From positions 1,550,001-1,614,000 of the forward strand of contig JAIXMF010000002.1 of assembly GCA_025201365.1 (NCBI GenBank): a stretch of DNA of 64,000 nt, given 5' to 3'. Origin of the DNA: Syncephalis plumigaleata. Taxonomy: Eukaryota; Zoopagomycota; Zoopagomycetes; Zoopagales; Piptocephalidaceae. The notes beneath the pieces were generated by a model. That model made no database searches. It saw only the letters and a list, made by a program, of their open reading frames with translations, and was not told the origin of the DNA. Position 1 is the first letter of the stretch. Every line of letters starts with the position of its first letter. The translations under genes and the position numbers were made by a program. Of the stretch, positions 1 through 11,863 are shown piece after piece.

Positions 1-1129
1 ATTCGTACCAGTCAGTTGCACCTCGCTCATGCGCCTATGATGTCTGCGTGATCGACGTAATTCCTGGATACGATGCTCCGTGTGCATTTCGATATTCTCG
101 AATACCACCACGACATAGGCGTTGATCATACGCGTGAGTAGTCCAAGACTAACGATGTCAAATGCCACCCAAGTCAAACGACTAGCCAGGTAGGTAGGCT
201 TATGGTCACCAAAACCAATGGTAGTCATCGACACTATATCGAATGCATTCTTTTTTACTTTGATACTCCTAGCGCTAGTGTAATGTTTGCTTACCGATCC
301 AGAAATAAATACCCTGTAGGTAGGTCCAATGCTCCAAATACATGAATACCACGGAGGATATCGCCCACCATATAATCATGTGGGTGACAGTCTTCACCAG
401 TCTAAATTCTCGTCTCGTTAAGCTGATGCCTAATAAACGCGTTAACGATAACTAAACCGCGTTGCATAGTAACAGTTGATCTAGCATACCTGGATGCTTG
501 GCTCGTTTAGCTAGGTAGAAATCGTAAATTAAAAGGGCAGCAATTACTCCTGACATGGATGTTTCCATAATACCTAGAATATATTCACTATTATATCTTA
601 TGTGATGTGTCGCCACTTCTCGTTTGTGAAATGCCGCGTAGACGACATAGGCCGCGATACTAAATGCAACTAACATCATCGTTGTAATAGACCATTATCA
701 TTATTCATTAGGGTGCATGGCAACCTACTATGAGCAATAATTAAGATAATCGTGGCTAGATTCACCCAACTGGAAAGTTCGGTGTGCTCAGCCTCATGTA
801 AAGCGTTATATTGGCAACAAATGCTAGGACTACGCTAACACACATTAGTGCGGTAATATCTAATCGAACGCAAATCGATTAATACGACAATCCCATACGT
901 AGTAGTTTGTTTACATCTTTTTTCTATTTCTTACCGGCTCGTTTTGTTATTTTAATAGGTGATCTGCTCGAGTCTCTTTGCCAGGCATTAGCGGTAGCAG
1001 GGATACTTAAATTACCGTGAGTGGCATGATCACGCCGACACAGATCAGGTCCCATCGTTTACTCTCGTAGTGCAAGCGTCGATCAGCTATCGTACGCGAG
1101 TGCTGAGTAGAAGCGTGTGGTACCGACAT
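1..1129 (-). pseudogene. TOK-type two-pore K+ channel, partial and frame-broken
   Basis: Homologous exon by exon to the channel at 5306-7764. Recognisable exons on the minus strand are about 1129-1020 (N-terminus, MSVPHASTQ start), 859-725, 669-490, 429-295 and 233-1. The 180-nt and 135-nt exons have exactly the same lengths as their counterparts in the other gene. The last exon carries the first pore loop with selectivity filter TTIGFGD, followed by a membrane helix and a basic linker. The second pore would lie beyond the window edge. Two apparent single-base frame shifts are seen: one after the MPLT motif in exon 1 (near 1017) and one in the exon at 859-725. They suggest early decay, but assembly error is possible. 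Family role (known): outward-rectifying plasma-membrane K+ channel of fungi. Confidence 0.7.
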
Positions 1130-1537
1130 TTCCGATTGTTATGCGTCCCGCGCAAACCTAACTAAAGCTGCCAGTCGAGCAGTATAGAGCACTAACGATG
1201 AATTACAAAAGTGAAAAAGAATGCTGTGTATACAATAGAACATGCAATGAAAGAATGATACAACGATATAGGAATAGGCGTCGTTAATGTATTATTTACT
1301 GTTTATTATTATTTATAAAGCAAGATAAACATGATCTAGCGGGTATAGCAAACAATGAAGTAGCAACGAATGTTTATTGTTTACATCATTAACATCGTGG
1401 TATGGATCAAGTGTATCCAAGCGAGAAAGTTGAGAAAAGAAGATGATTAACACGCAATACTGATGATCGTTTGATTCAAGGTGACTTGACTGCTTTTTTT
1501 CTATGTTACTATTCACTATGATGTGCACGGAACGTAA
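1130..1537. other. AT-rich intergenic stretch
   Basis: I see no supported gene here. It separates the 5' end of the partial channel gene from the 3' end of the P450 pseudogene. Only short chance frames are present. Confidence 0.5.
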
Positions 1538-3696
1538 CTAATATTTATTGCGACGTACGTGTACTTGGAATTTGGGATCGAATCCATTTAGGAAAGTGGG
1601 CGTCATACTATTCTTTCCTGCGGACTCAAACGTAAAGTGTCTGAACAATTCCGCCGCCGTCATTCGTAATTCCATCCATGCCAAACTAGATGATGAATTA
1701 ATACGACGCGTGATTAGTAGGCGAGTATGTATGTTCACACTATTCGTTATAGCAAATCATGCTTCTTCACTTACCCGCGACCGAGACAGGCACGAGGACC
1801 CACGGAGAACGGGGCAAAATGCAGTCTCATCTTGGCCAATTGCTCTGGCGTAGAGTCAAGCCAGCGTTCTGGTCGGAACACTTCTGGTTCGGGGAACGCG
1901 TCCTTGTCCATTTGCATAACATTGATGGACACCATTACCGTGGTCTATTGCAATTTCGTATGTCAATAAGCATGACTTGCATAAATACCACAATTGTATC
2001 ACAACTTACTCCTTCGGGTACGTAGTGACCATCGAGGGTAGTACCACCCTTTGGCACTATACGTGGCATGCCGAATGGTGCAACGGGATGGACACGCATC
2101 GATTCATGAATGACCGCGTCAGATAGGCCATGTTCACACTGTCGTATAGTCGATACGTACACTGGGATCAGGGTAGGTGGCCTTGATCTCCTCCTGTAGA
2201 CGTTTGTAGCACTTGGGATGATCCATCAAGTGAGCAATGACACTATATAGTTGTATTGGTTATTATTGCTATCTATAATGAACGAATAAATAATGTATAG
2301 CTTACCGAGTGAGCGTGACGGCCGTCGTGTGGTACCTGCCATTCTATCAAAACAAATACTCAGCGAACATATCATGAATGAGTGTGATGTGCTTACAAAA
2401 GTATAAACATATTGGCTAAGATGACCTCATCGGATAGTTGAGTGCCAGTCTCTTGATCGACACCGGCCACAAGTTGTTGCAGTATATCATTCTTCCTTTA
2501 CCGATTTCCTCGCGACGTCGTCTAATCACGTCAAGTGCAAACTATTTACGGTATATGAGCATGGCGTGCAATATGTGCTACACCGGGCTTACATTGTCAA
2601 AGTCTTGATTCTCCTTTTTCAATCGCGGGAACATCTTGGGCGAGAATAGTCTACCAAGTATACTTTTCTGCTGCCATTAGTACCATTCTCATTGATATTC
2701 ACTCAACTGCTTACTCACCATGATAGCTAGCGTACGGATACTAAACATCCACCCAATAATCGGATGCTTCTCCTTGCTTTCATCGAGGAATTCAAACGTC
2801 TTGCCAAAACCAATTTCACCTATGGCGTCCTATATAATAAATGTCGATCGATTCAATTAGACTGGTAGCCCGTAGCTATCGCATTCCCCTTCTTTTCGTA
2901 CTTACAAAGGACATATTCCTGAGTAGACTCGTCAAATCGGCGACCTTGCCAGCATCCGCATACTCGCCAATAGTATTAACAAGGCTGGTGATACATGTGT
3001 CGTAGATGTACGGTTCCATACTGGCAAGGGCATTTGGTGTAAATACCGGCATGATCAGTCGTTTCTACGTTTGATGTCAGTACTATGCTATTTAGTCGAA
3101 TACAATTGTATACTCCTTACCTGAATACGATGGTAATCGGGATTTCTACAGGATAATGTTAATAAAGAAGTGAACAATTGTCGTAATCAACTATGATCGC
3201 TTACCTCGTTGTAAATACATTCTCCGCATAAGAGATTATACCCTCATAATCGGTCCCTTGATATACTGATGAGATCCGTTGACTTTCGAACAGAGGCGGC
3301 ACTCGATACCCAAACAACATTAGGACCTGGTAAAAAAAGCAGTACATAGATTATTACTCGATCCATTAAGTTCGATCGCTATATACTTGCCTGCACGTAC
3401 AATGGGTCCATAATACTTGTGAAGACTGGGAATATTCGATCCATCCAGAATGCAGATCTTCTTATTTCAAAGATAAATTCGTAGCATGGATGGACGTGGT
3501 CCGGGTATTTTAGCCAACGGATTAAGAAACTCATGATCGATAATCTAATACACGATGAACGTATTAGTTAGTACTGCCATTTATAAATCTACACTGTTGC
3601 TACCATTACCTTGTAAGCTATGTAGATGGCGCTCGCGACTCCCAGCACTTCCAGCCATGGAACATTCGCTGATAATCCTTGCAAAGTGGAGGCCAT
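1538..3696 (-). pseudogene. Cytochrome P450, decayed
   Basis: Read on the minus strand from an N-terminus with a membrane anchor (ATG at 3696, ending VASAIYIAYK before the intron). It runs through the proline hinge (AKIPGPRPS, about 3490), the TTRNPDYHRIQ and KRLIMPVFTPNAL regions, the K-helix with ExxR (HESMRVHP, about 2100), the PERW motif and the haem loop FSVGPRACLG (about 1790), to a stop at 1538. About nine introns with good GT/AG ends remain. One in-frame stop near 3460 and at least six single-base frame shifts are needed to follow the family sequence (for example near 3270, 2490, 2330 and 2120). The haem Cys, ExxR and PERW are all still present, so decay is recent. Family role: haem monooxygenase of the ER membrane; substrate unknown. 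Confidence 0.8.
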
Positions 3697-4763
3697 ATTG
3701 TTGTTGTGATGATTGTCGCTGTGTACGTATATCAATAATAGTATTGCTTTCTGATAGAGTGAGTGATAGATAGAGAGATAGAAATTGAGTGTGTAGGATG
3801 AAGAAGTTTGGACATCGTATTTCGATATTCGATATTTATATCATCATCTATCGTTTGATCGACACTACAATTTTGATGACGACTTGATTTCATGCGCTCT
3901 ATCCATTTCATCAATGTCTATTCGTATATCACTAGCCTTCCTTTCTTCCTTTGCTTTTTGTGTACATTATTGTAACCTCAATGTGATTGGCATCATTCAT
4001 GTCACCTCCACGCGTGACTAATTCTTGGCAATTTCATTTTAACACCGAAATACCGAATTCGCACTTTCACCTAGTATCAATCATCGATCATTGTCTTCTA
4101 TCGCGACCACTAATGGCTACGTATGTGTGTATACGTCATCCAAATATATGGTCAATGCTAAATTTACCATCACAAATGTACCATGTTCTATCATTGATGT
4201 TTACACTTTTAGTAATCGCGTTGCTAGTAACTGCTTATCTTGTCAATATATTCGTATTTCATGTATCGTTTCTTCCTTTTTTTCATAATTGTTTAAGTTC
4301 ATTTATTTCATATAGGCATACGAATGACTCATTTTTATTGCTATAAATGTTACAATGGCAACCATGCGTTTATCCATGCCAACTATTATGCATGTCTTAC
4401 CGCATTGCATAGGCCTACTAAATGAGGAAGACAAGTTGAATCATTGGTACGGATAAATAAAAATCGAGATAGCAAGTTATGAACAATAAATCACGCTGCA
4501 ATTGACTTGAACACCATGAGCGCCATGACCAGACAATCATTGCGATAGTTGCACGCATAATGACTCTTCGTGCAACAGTCAATTTTCTATTGCTAATGAT
4601 AACGGGCAAAAACGTAGTTTGAAACGAGAACCATTGTGACACGACAAATACTACAGCCATCCTCATAATTCACTATTGCTCTCTTGTGATCGTCTCGATC
4701 AATTTTTATACATGATTGTCTCGATCGAATACTAATATATAGAGTAAGCCGGTGCCATACACG
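3697..4763. other. Intergenic, no supported gene
   Basis: AT-rich sequence upstream of the P450 pseudogene. An open frame of 119 codons at 3987-4346 shows no family features, signal peptide logic or splice signals, and I treat it as chance. Confidence 0.45.
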
Positions 4764-4892
4764 ATGGTATTTACTACATGTACTTGTAGGCAGTGTGGTA
4801 ATGCTGTTACATGCTCGAATTCATCGTGCCTTTCGTGTAGTAACCAACCAAATGAACGTAGTGAAATGGTGGGGGACTTGCAAGCACATTAG
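4764..4892 (+). CDS. Possible 42-residue Cys-rich peptide
   Basis: A short frame of 42 codons with seven cysteines near its start, arranged as C-x-C-x2-C followed by C-x4-C-x2-C. The C8-x2-C11-x10-C22-x2-C25 spacing would suit a small zinc ribbon or a RanBP2-like finger, but the aromatic residue typical of that family is missing. An ATATATAG stretch lies about 25 nt upstream. It could be an exon of a larger gene or a relic. No signal peptide. I do not recognise it. Confidence 0.2.
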   Translation: MVFTTCTCRQCGNAVTCSNSSCLSCSNQPNERSEMVGDLQAH

Positions 4893-5305
4893 GATAAACG
4901 GTCAATCTAGCAAATACAAAAAACAACCATCGTATAAAATACTACTGGCTATGACGAGATTTCCCATATTATAGAGTCAAGCTCTGAGCACAAATGTGCA
5001 CTTGACGAGTACTTGGGTATATACAATCTGAGCCATTATTATTATTATTATTATATTTAATTAATATTTACATCGAGCAGCATCGACAGCAATTCAATAT
5101 ACGCGCTATTAGCTGTTTTATCTTTACCTTATCATTGCATGCTTATTGTACAATCATTTTACTTTACTGTTACTTTTTCCTGTTTATTGTAACAACAGAT
5201 AATCATCATCATTCATGGAGTTACTCTTTATTTTAATAAAATAGGATTGTTATACACATAATCATCATCATTCGTTCGTTCGTTCGTTCGTTCATTATCA
5301 ATAAT
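4893..5305. repeat. Intergenic with simple repeats
   Basis: Holds a TTA repeat around 5035-5056 and a TTCG tetranucleotide repeat at about 5271-5292, just past the stop of the channel gene. Nothing else is seen. Confidence 0.6.
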
Positions 5306-7764
5306 TTACATTAATGTTTGCTCGATTTCCAGCAACCGTTCCGCCGCATGTATAATTCGTTCCATGTTATCGTGACAGTGGTGCCAGACCACTAGACGTC
5401 CCAAGGGCGTGGGTTGACGAGCCAGTTCAAAGGTAGCTGGATGATCTTCTTGTTGCTCGCTAGATCGTTCCTCGTTAATGGTCGCCTCTCTCGGTCGTTG
5501 ACTATGCGAGTCAGCCACCGAATGGGATCGGCATAAGCCGGCCGATCTCGAGCCGTGTACATTCGTGTTGTGATCGCTACTCGGTCTAATAGCTATTAAT
5601 GGTTCCGATACGCTGGTTGATATGTTAACCGATGCTCGCGCTAGTGATTTCAGCGTGCGACGCATCTCGCGTGTGGCCTGAAGTATTTCATTCATGGCTT
5701 GTTCGCGATCCATTGACATTGACGGTTTTGACCCGGATTCAATGGTAGAAAGTGATCGCACATTATTTCCCGCAAGATTTGCCGCAGTACTACCGGTGGA
5801 TGACGCACTCTCTGTCATTCTCGTATTGATGTTGTCATTCCCGTTGGGAGCACCATGACGACGTAGTATCTTCTCGACGCGTTGTATATGACGTGTAACG
5901 TATTCACCACGCATTTGCGATATGACTAGACCGGTGTAGGTCATACAAGCCAAACCGGTCATACAGAAGAGTATAAACGTTACTTCGCCGGCACTTGATT
6001 TGGGAACAAAGTCGCCATAGCCTAAATGATAGCAATAATAATAAATGGGATCATGTTAAATTATCAACTAATGTCATTATCATCGTGTAGTAACTCACCG
6101 ATGGTCAAGATGGTAATAGAACAAAAGTAGAAACTATCAATGTAGCTCCAACCCTCAGTATGAGCGAATACCAATATACATACAACACTAGTTACATCAA
6201 GCATAGGATAGGTTAGAGAAAAAGAAAAAAGTAGTAGCAATAAGTTGACATGACACTACTTACAGGCAAATAATAAGGCTCATTGTTGAGAAATAGAACT
6301 TTCGTATGATTCATCACCATGTATGTCCTCCTTTTCTTTCTTGGCAGCCGCTACCGATTTGTAAACATCATTCGTGTCGGTAGGCGTCAATTCAAGACCA
6401 CGATCGCTGATGTTGTTATTGTTATTGTTGTTGTTACTGTTATCCGAGCCTAATTCATTCATTGCTGCTTGCCGTCTACGTTCATATCGATGACGCCGTA
6501 GCTCGGCAATACGATTCATGGTTTGCTGTCGAATACTGTCCAATATAATGGTGGCGAACGAATTGATCAGCATACCCAATAGCGATACACCGACAAGTGC
6601 AAACAGGACACACGCCAGCTTGCTACCAACTGTAGTCGGTGCAAAATTGCCAAATCCAACCGTGGACATTGTAACTGAAAGAAGAAAGAAGAAGAAGAAG
6701 GAAGAAGGAAGAAAGAGCATCATATATGATGGTTAGTCAATGCACGTAGTATAATCATTATACTATATTACGTGCTTACCTAAAGTGAAGAATAAGCTTG
6801 TCAAGAATGACCATTTCTCCAGATACATAAATGCTATCGAGCCTAGTGACCACCATAGAGTGGTAACGACGATGGTATTGATAAAGAAACGTTCTTGATG
6901 CGATAGACCATTGCCTAGTTAGTGGGCACACGTTAAAATGATGTCACGTGAATAGCCGGAAAAAGAAAAGAATAAGAAAAGAATAAGAACCGTAATGGTC
7001 ATGCCCGCGGTACATACCTCGAAGATTATGTTTCCTCGCATAGGACATATCATATAGTAATACTATAAACACCATTCCCGATATAACTACATCCGCGATA
7101 CACATGTACCATTCGCTCGCGTAGGATAATTCGAAGCCATCTTTTGCACCAGGCATAATGGCAATGTACACGATTAACGCGGATAATATGAAAAGTACTA
7201 ATACCGTTTAATAGGTCAGATGATCAAAATCTCGGCTAATAATGGTTGCATATGCATGTCACTCACCTCGTATCCCGGATGCAGCAGTAGTGATCATCGT
7301 CATGAGTCTAACGTGATAGAGGAGAAGCCGAGCGTAAAGGGCCACATTCGAGATAACAGCTGTGGCAAGTCCTAATGCCATTAATGTAGTTACCACTAAA
7401 TAAACGCGAGTCAATGTTTATAATCATGCTATAGAATTAGAATACTGCCATTTTGTATTTGTTTTTTTCTCGATGAAATAAAAACGAGAAACAACAATAA
7501 CTTACCAGTGGGTTTTAGCACGTCTTTGCTCGTATCACCCAGTAGTTCTTGACTGCTCTCTTGTTCCCATTTGTCAACTACCGCAGGAATCGCCATAAAC
7601 ACCGTGAGTGGCATAAATACACCGGTAAATAGGATGTAGCGACGTCGAGCTTGATACTCGGGAAGTCGAGAAATCGTTGGTGACTGAGGAAGTTGCGGTG
7701 ATAGCGGTACTGTTGGCGAATCCACCCGTTCACCACGCCGTACTTGACTAGTAATGATATGCAT
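5306..7764 (-). CDS. TOK-type two-pore outward-rectifier K+ channel
   Basis: Multi-exon minus-strand gene. Exons: 7764-7506, 7395-7267, 7197-7018, 6914-6780, 6674-6264, 6187-6099 and 6021-5306. The N-terminal cytoplasmic region is followed by several hydrophobic helices. Pore 1 filter is TVGFGNF (exon at 6674) and pore 2 filter is TIGYGDF, split across the 6099/6021 junction. This helices-then-two-pores order is that of fungal TOK1 channels, which release K+ at depolarised voltages at the plasma membrane. The C-terminal cytosolic tail has about 190 residues, is rich in Ser/Arg/Glu and is probably regulatory. One junction is unresolved: after the linker VYKS the frame must change before FYFSTMSLIICL. 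A 56-nt intron with a weak GTAGCG donor would fit, otherwise there is a frame break. A decayed paralogue lies at the left edge of the window. Confidence 0.85.
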
Positions 7765-8119
7765 GCTAACGAACGAATAGTGCTGCGACCCAATGCATCA
7801 GTGAAGAAGTGAGAAGACGTAGAAGGAATGTAGGAAATGAGTAAGCGAATGAGTAAGCGAATGGAATGAGTGCAAGGTGGCTAAAGAAGTGTGCCTAGTA
7901 AGCGAGTGCTATAATGTAGGTGTGTATTTGTATAGAAATGAAAAGTGTGAATCAGTGGAAGCCTGTTGCATTTCCGTTGGTCTTGCCTTCTATTTATGTC
8001 CCCACGCTTTGTCTAACTATGGTGATAAAACGAGACGAACGGAGATGAGGATACGGCAGAACTCCGTGCAAATCTCAAGTGGATTTGTAGTGACTCCTAA
8101 AGGGCCGTTCTCCTTTATA
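7765..8119. other. Upstream region of channel gene
   Basis: Intergenic sequence with GAATGAGTAAGCGAATG-like short direct repeats around 7838-7870. No gene supported. It ends at the TA target of the TIR element. Confidence 0.4.
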
Positions 8120-9207
8120 CAGGCTTTTTCCATCCAATTTGCGCAGTTAGCCTTTTGTTTTTACGAATAAATAATAGTTATGATAACACTTACAATTACC
8201 CTGTATTTTGGAGTGTAGATAGCGATAACTATCACGGATGAATTGTTATTTGTTGTTTGGTTCCCTCGATGTCCTTGTCCTCCTTGTCTTGAATGATTGG
8301 AAGCAACGACACTTGGATGAGGGTGTGTTGGAACATCGGTTCCACTACGAAGGCAGTTGGTGATTTGAATGAAATCCAGACGAGCAACCATAACCCCGAT
8401 TCCACAAACGATACTCGAGTCCTTTAACTTGCATGTCCTCTTAATCATTGTTTCGATGTGTGCATCTAATAGAATAATGAGTTAGTATACTGTAATAAAT
8501 ATCAAAGTGTAATGAGGTATACTTACCGTAAGGGAGCATGACAAGTAGTAGGACACTTTCTCATTGATAGTGTGGGAGCTATGGTTGCTCGATTTGCTCA
8601 AGCACAATGTGTAGGCGATATACGATAAGGTAGTGTGAGTAGAATGTAATAGGGACGAGTGAACTGGAAGGTGAAGATAAGTTTATTCAATTCGTACAAA
8701 ATAGGACCCATATTTATAGTGGATAATGTAACAATATTCAATATTGAAACTATGGTGAGTGTTGAAGGGACATGGCTGTAATACCAGCATAGATACCAAT
8801 CTCATGATGCAGAAATGGTTGGGGGTAATAATGAGCAATAAGGAGCGCATCTCAGAAAGGATTACGTATATACATAAATACATTTCATTAATGGTGTTAC
8901 CTTCAGGTGCTCAAGAAAAGGAGGATCAATGCATCAACGAGAAACTAAGCAACGAGAAATAACTTATCCGTAATGGTTATCACTTTGCATCCAAGGTATG
9001 TAAGTTCTATCAACATGTCTATTATTAATATCACTGATTGCAATATGTGATATCGCTATCATTAACACCTCCCTCAACTGCTAGGGCAATGACAACTACT
9101 CAATAATAATAACAATGTGATGATGATGTTAACAATTGTGTAAATCTATTTATTAATAAACTGCAAATGTTAAAGGATAAATGCGCAAATTGGATGGAAA
9201 AACACTG
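8120..9207. mobile_element. TIR DNA element A, 1,088 bp, non-autonomous
   Basis: Flanked by TA on both sides (8118-8119 and 9208-9209). The terminal inverted repeats are about 30 nt, starting CAGGCTTTTTCCATCCAATT on the left and ending with the inverse of CAGTGTTTTTCCATCCAATT on the right, with three mismatches. Shorter relatives lie at 20268-20846 and 63538-63766. TA targets and CAGTG-like ends are typical of Tc1/mariner/pogo-type elements (known). No transposase is readable. A degenerate minus-strand frame at 8161-8448 matches the TnpB/Fanzor-like frame of element B (shared LDFIQI and QGHRGNQ segments). Confidence 0.75.
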
Positions 9208-9562
9208 TACTAGTAGTAGCCACTAGATTGAAACATATTGCACCTGACAATTTGTAATAAAATAGAGCTATTTTTGTATACATTACTTGATATTGACAAT
9301 AATGGTCATGCCTGCTTCTCTATTGTTGCTGTAACTCGCTCACATTATCCATTTGGTTTCATACACAACATTTCGTTGTTCACCAATGAGTAGACGATAT
9401 ATGAACATTATAGTTAATATTGATTAACTAACAACAATACATGCAGCATGATTATCCAAGAGTATCAAAATGTGTTTTATTATGATTGAAACACATACAT
9501 ACATGGCTCATCATAGGAGCTGGAAAGGGAAAAAAAGAGTAATCTTCATGTATTTACAGAAT
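9208..9562. other. Intergenic between TIR element and LPMO gene
   Basis: AT-rich sequence holding the 3' flank of the LPMO-like gene. No other feature seen. Confidence 0.4.
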
Positions 9563-10036
9563 TTAGCTGATATTGATGTCAGCGCAGTTTTCGTATGGTT
9601 CCGTCGTGGTTACGAGATGTTTGGCATCCCAAGTCCATCGTAGCACTTTACGACCGCTGATGTTATTGGGAATGTTGATGGTCCATGGTCCCGTTTTACC
9701 GGGTGCCGCGCAATCATCCTTCTCGGCGATCTTTTGCGGATTGCTTAGATTCTCATCTAGAATGTAGACGGCACACGGACCAATGTGTGGAGCGGTGATG
9801 TCGAACTGCAGGGTTACCGAGTGGCCCACGTCTGTAACCGTGCCTGCTGATTCACCACGACATATTTGACCGCCAAGGTTGGGATTCTTTAGTGCGTCAA
9901 TTTCAGAACTCTTCTTCTCAAATCCTCGTGGCGGTGGATAGGTTAAGAAGCCATGGGCGGACACATTGACTACATTCAATAGCGTCAATGCTATAACGCA
10001 GATAGCGATGCAGGCAAGCATAGAAAGATGCGTCAT
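9563..10036 (-). CDS. Small secreted LPMO-like protein, core only (copy 1)
   Basis: 157 residues. I start at 10036 (MTHLSMLACI) because it gives a clean signal peptide ending NVSA before HGFLTYPPPRG; the open frame extends upstream to 10150 without adding a plausible signal. The mature protein would begin with His, the first copper ligand of lytic polysaccharide monooxygenases. Two other His are invariant in the family: GHS (in DVGHSVTL) and PHIG. The core is about 130 residues and ends NCADINIS with no tail, linker or CBM, the shortest of six paralogues here. Six Cys probably form disulphides. Role inferred: secreted copper oxidase or binder acting on chitin or another polysaccharide. I cannot assign a CAZy family. 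Confidence 0.7.
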   Translation of the reverse strand: MTHLSMLACIAICVIALTLLNVVNVSAHGFLTYPPPRGFEKKSSEIDALKNPNLGGQICRGESAGTVTDVGHSVTLQFDITAPHIGPCAVYILDENLSNPQKIAEKDDCAAPGKTGPWTINIPNNISGRKVLRWTWDAKHLVTTTEPYENCADINIS

Positions 10037-10581
10037 GTTGAAGATGAAGGAATATATCGTAAAATTACTTGTTGACAAGAGCTTAGTACTACAAACTAGA
10101 TGATATTGAAGAAAGTGGACGATAGATCCATGCTCATTTACTTTTTCCATTAGATGCTTTTATAGTCTAGCAAACGTCGTCTTATGCATGGATCATTCAT
10201 TAGCAATAAACCGTATATGAATCATAGTTGCATTTGTCATGTATGGCATTGCATAAATACTCGTTTACATGTTGTTGTTTGTATTTAATGGCATTATATT
10301 TACGAATAAACTTGTTTCATTGGTAGTACTAGTTTGAATTGCAGACTAGTAGAAGATTACATTGCATTAATGAAATTAAATACGAAAAAATCACCGACAA
10401 TGCAAAACATTGAATGAAGAGTGAGTTGTTTCACAATGTAATAATAATAATAATTGAACATGCATGTTAATACAGTGCTTACATTATTGTTTTAAAATGC
10501 AGATCCATCTACTAAAACGAGACGGCATTAACATAGTTACACGCATTAATTGATTGCAATGTTTTATATAGGCAAAGATAA
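10037..10581. other. Intergenic between two LPMO-like genes
   Basis: Upstream region of copy 1, with a TATAAAAG-like box on the minus strand near 10155, then AT-rich sequence up to the end of the 2.2 kb duplicated unit. No gene seen. Confidence 0.4.
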
Positions 10582-10699
10582 TAAACACTATTGACTACAA
10601 CTGCAGTATTATGGATCGTTTTTATTCGTTATTATACGATAGTGCAATCCTGTTGCTTCAGTGTATCATGTGCATATTGCTACAAATGTATAACGGCAA

Positions 10700-11662
10700 T
10701 TAGCCGCAGTAGATGGCATAGGCGGTCTTTTTGCATGTGGTACCACTGGCGCAAGTGACCCAGTTGAACTTTTTGCTAGAGCACTGGCCGACCTTGTTGC
10801 CTTCGCATTTGAATTCACCATCTTGACAGCCATCACCACCTGATGACGATGACGATGAAGATGACGATGAAGAATCTGCTTCTGTTTCAGTAGCACTCGT
10901 ATCCGAGGATGTTGCTTCTGCTTCAGTGGTAGTGGTGTCACTAGTAGTACTATCAGCATCAGTACTGACATCTGATTTCTTTGTTTCAGAAGAGGATTCG
11001 TAGCCTTCATCAGTAGCGTCGCTTGAAGAGGGTGTGTTTGATTCATCATCAGTCGATTTACTTGATTTCTTCTTATTTGATTTGGATGGTTTACTCGATT
11101 TCGAATCGGACGAGGAATCTGATGCGCTATCATCGCCATAGCTGTCGCTGCTTCCATCATCATCACTGCTACTGTCACTACTACCACCTCCTCCACTACC
11201 AGAGATGTTGATGTCGGCACATTGTTCATAGTGTTCAATAATGGTCACTTGATGAGCAGCGTCCCATTTCCAACGCAACACCTTACGTCCGGTGATATCC
11301 GATGGAATCTTGACAGTCCATGGTCCAACCTTGCCAGGAGCGGCACAGCCGTCCTTCGAGGCAATCTTGCGAGCATTGCCGAGGTTTTCATCAAGAATGT
11401 ACACTTCACATTTACCAATGTGTGGCGCACTAATCTCAAACTTCAAAGTAACCGAATGACCAACATCGTTGATTTTACCAGCCTTAGTGATTCCACGGCA
11501 AAGCCCTTTGGTGTTAGGATTGCGAACAGCGTCAATGTTGGTTTTAACCAATTCAATACCCCGTGGTACGGGATAGCTCATATGACCGTGAGCGGATACG
11601 CCAGAAGTATAGGAAAGCAGACTAGCTGCCGGTAGGAGAAGTAACCCGAAAAAAGACAGCAT
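10700..11662 (-). CDS. Secreted LPMO-like protein with CBM19 (copy 2)
   Basis: 320 residues, no intron. Signal peptide of about 24 residues (MLSFFGLLLLPAASL start) ending GVSA, then HGHMSYPVPRG with the N-terminal His ready to coordinate copper. Core to about residue 155 (HYEQCADINIS), then a Ser/Asp/Thr-rich linker of about 120 residues. The C-terminal Cys-rich module of about 42 residues (CQDGEFKCEGNKVGQC start, ending YAIYCG) matches CBM19, a chitin-binding module known from fungal chitinases. N-terminus and promoter match the gene at 30828; linker, CBM and 3' UTR match the gene at 28577. It is thus a mosaic of those two. Probable role: chitin-targeted secreted oxidase or binder. Confidence 0.75.
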   Translation of the reverse strand: MLSFFGLLLLPAASLLSYTSGVSAHGHMSYPVPRGIELVKTNIDAVRNPNTKGLCRGITKAGKINDVGHSVTLKFEISAPHIGKCEVYILDENLGNARKIASKDGCAAPGKVGPWTVKIPSDITGRKVLRWKWDAAHQVTIIEHYEQCADINISGSGGGGSSDSSSDDDGSSDSYGDDSASDSSSDSKSSKPSKSNKKKSSKSTDDESNTPSSSDATDEGYESSSETKKSDVSTDADSTTSDTTTTEAEATSSDTSATETEADSSSSSSSSSSSGGDGCQDGEFKCEGNKVGQCSSKKFNWVTCASGTTCKKTAYAIYCG

Positions 11663-11854
11663 AGTGTTAACGGCCGGTGTTACAGTCGAGCGAGAGTTGA
11701 GTTTCAGTAATTTATCGTTTGGTCGATGTGTCTAGCAAGAAGGAAAAAAACGTATGACAAGGACCAGCCAATGTCAATTGTAGTAGTTGCAATAATGTGG
11801 TAGAAGGAGGGTTGACGTGATGATATGCTTTGAAATCCATACCCGATATCCGCT

Positions 11855-11863
11855 TTATTTATA
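11855..11863 (-). promoter_or_regulatory. TATA box of LPMO copy 2
   Basis: TATAAATAA on the minus strand, about 193 nt before the ATG. The same box sits at 30627-30635 before copy 4, within the duplicated promoter. Confidence 0.55.

Noticed and set aside
1548-1853. 101-codon plus-strand frame
   Set aside because: It is antisense to the haem-loop exon and last exon of the P450 pseudogene.
3987-4346. 119-codon plus-strand frame
   Set aside because: Leu/Ser/Phe-rich composition typical of AT-rich non-coding DNA, with no motif and no splice context.
5271-5292. TTCG tandem repeat considered as a CRISPR-like array
   Set aside because: It is a plain tetranucleotide microsatellite with no spacers, in a eukaryotic window.
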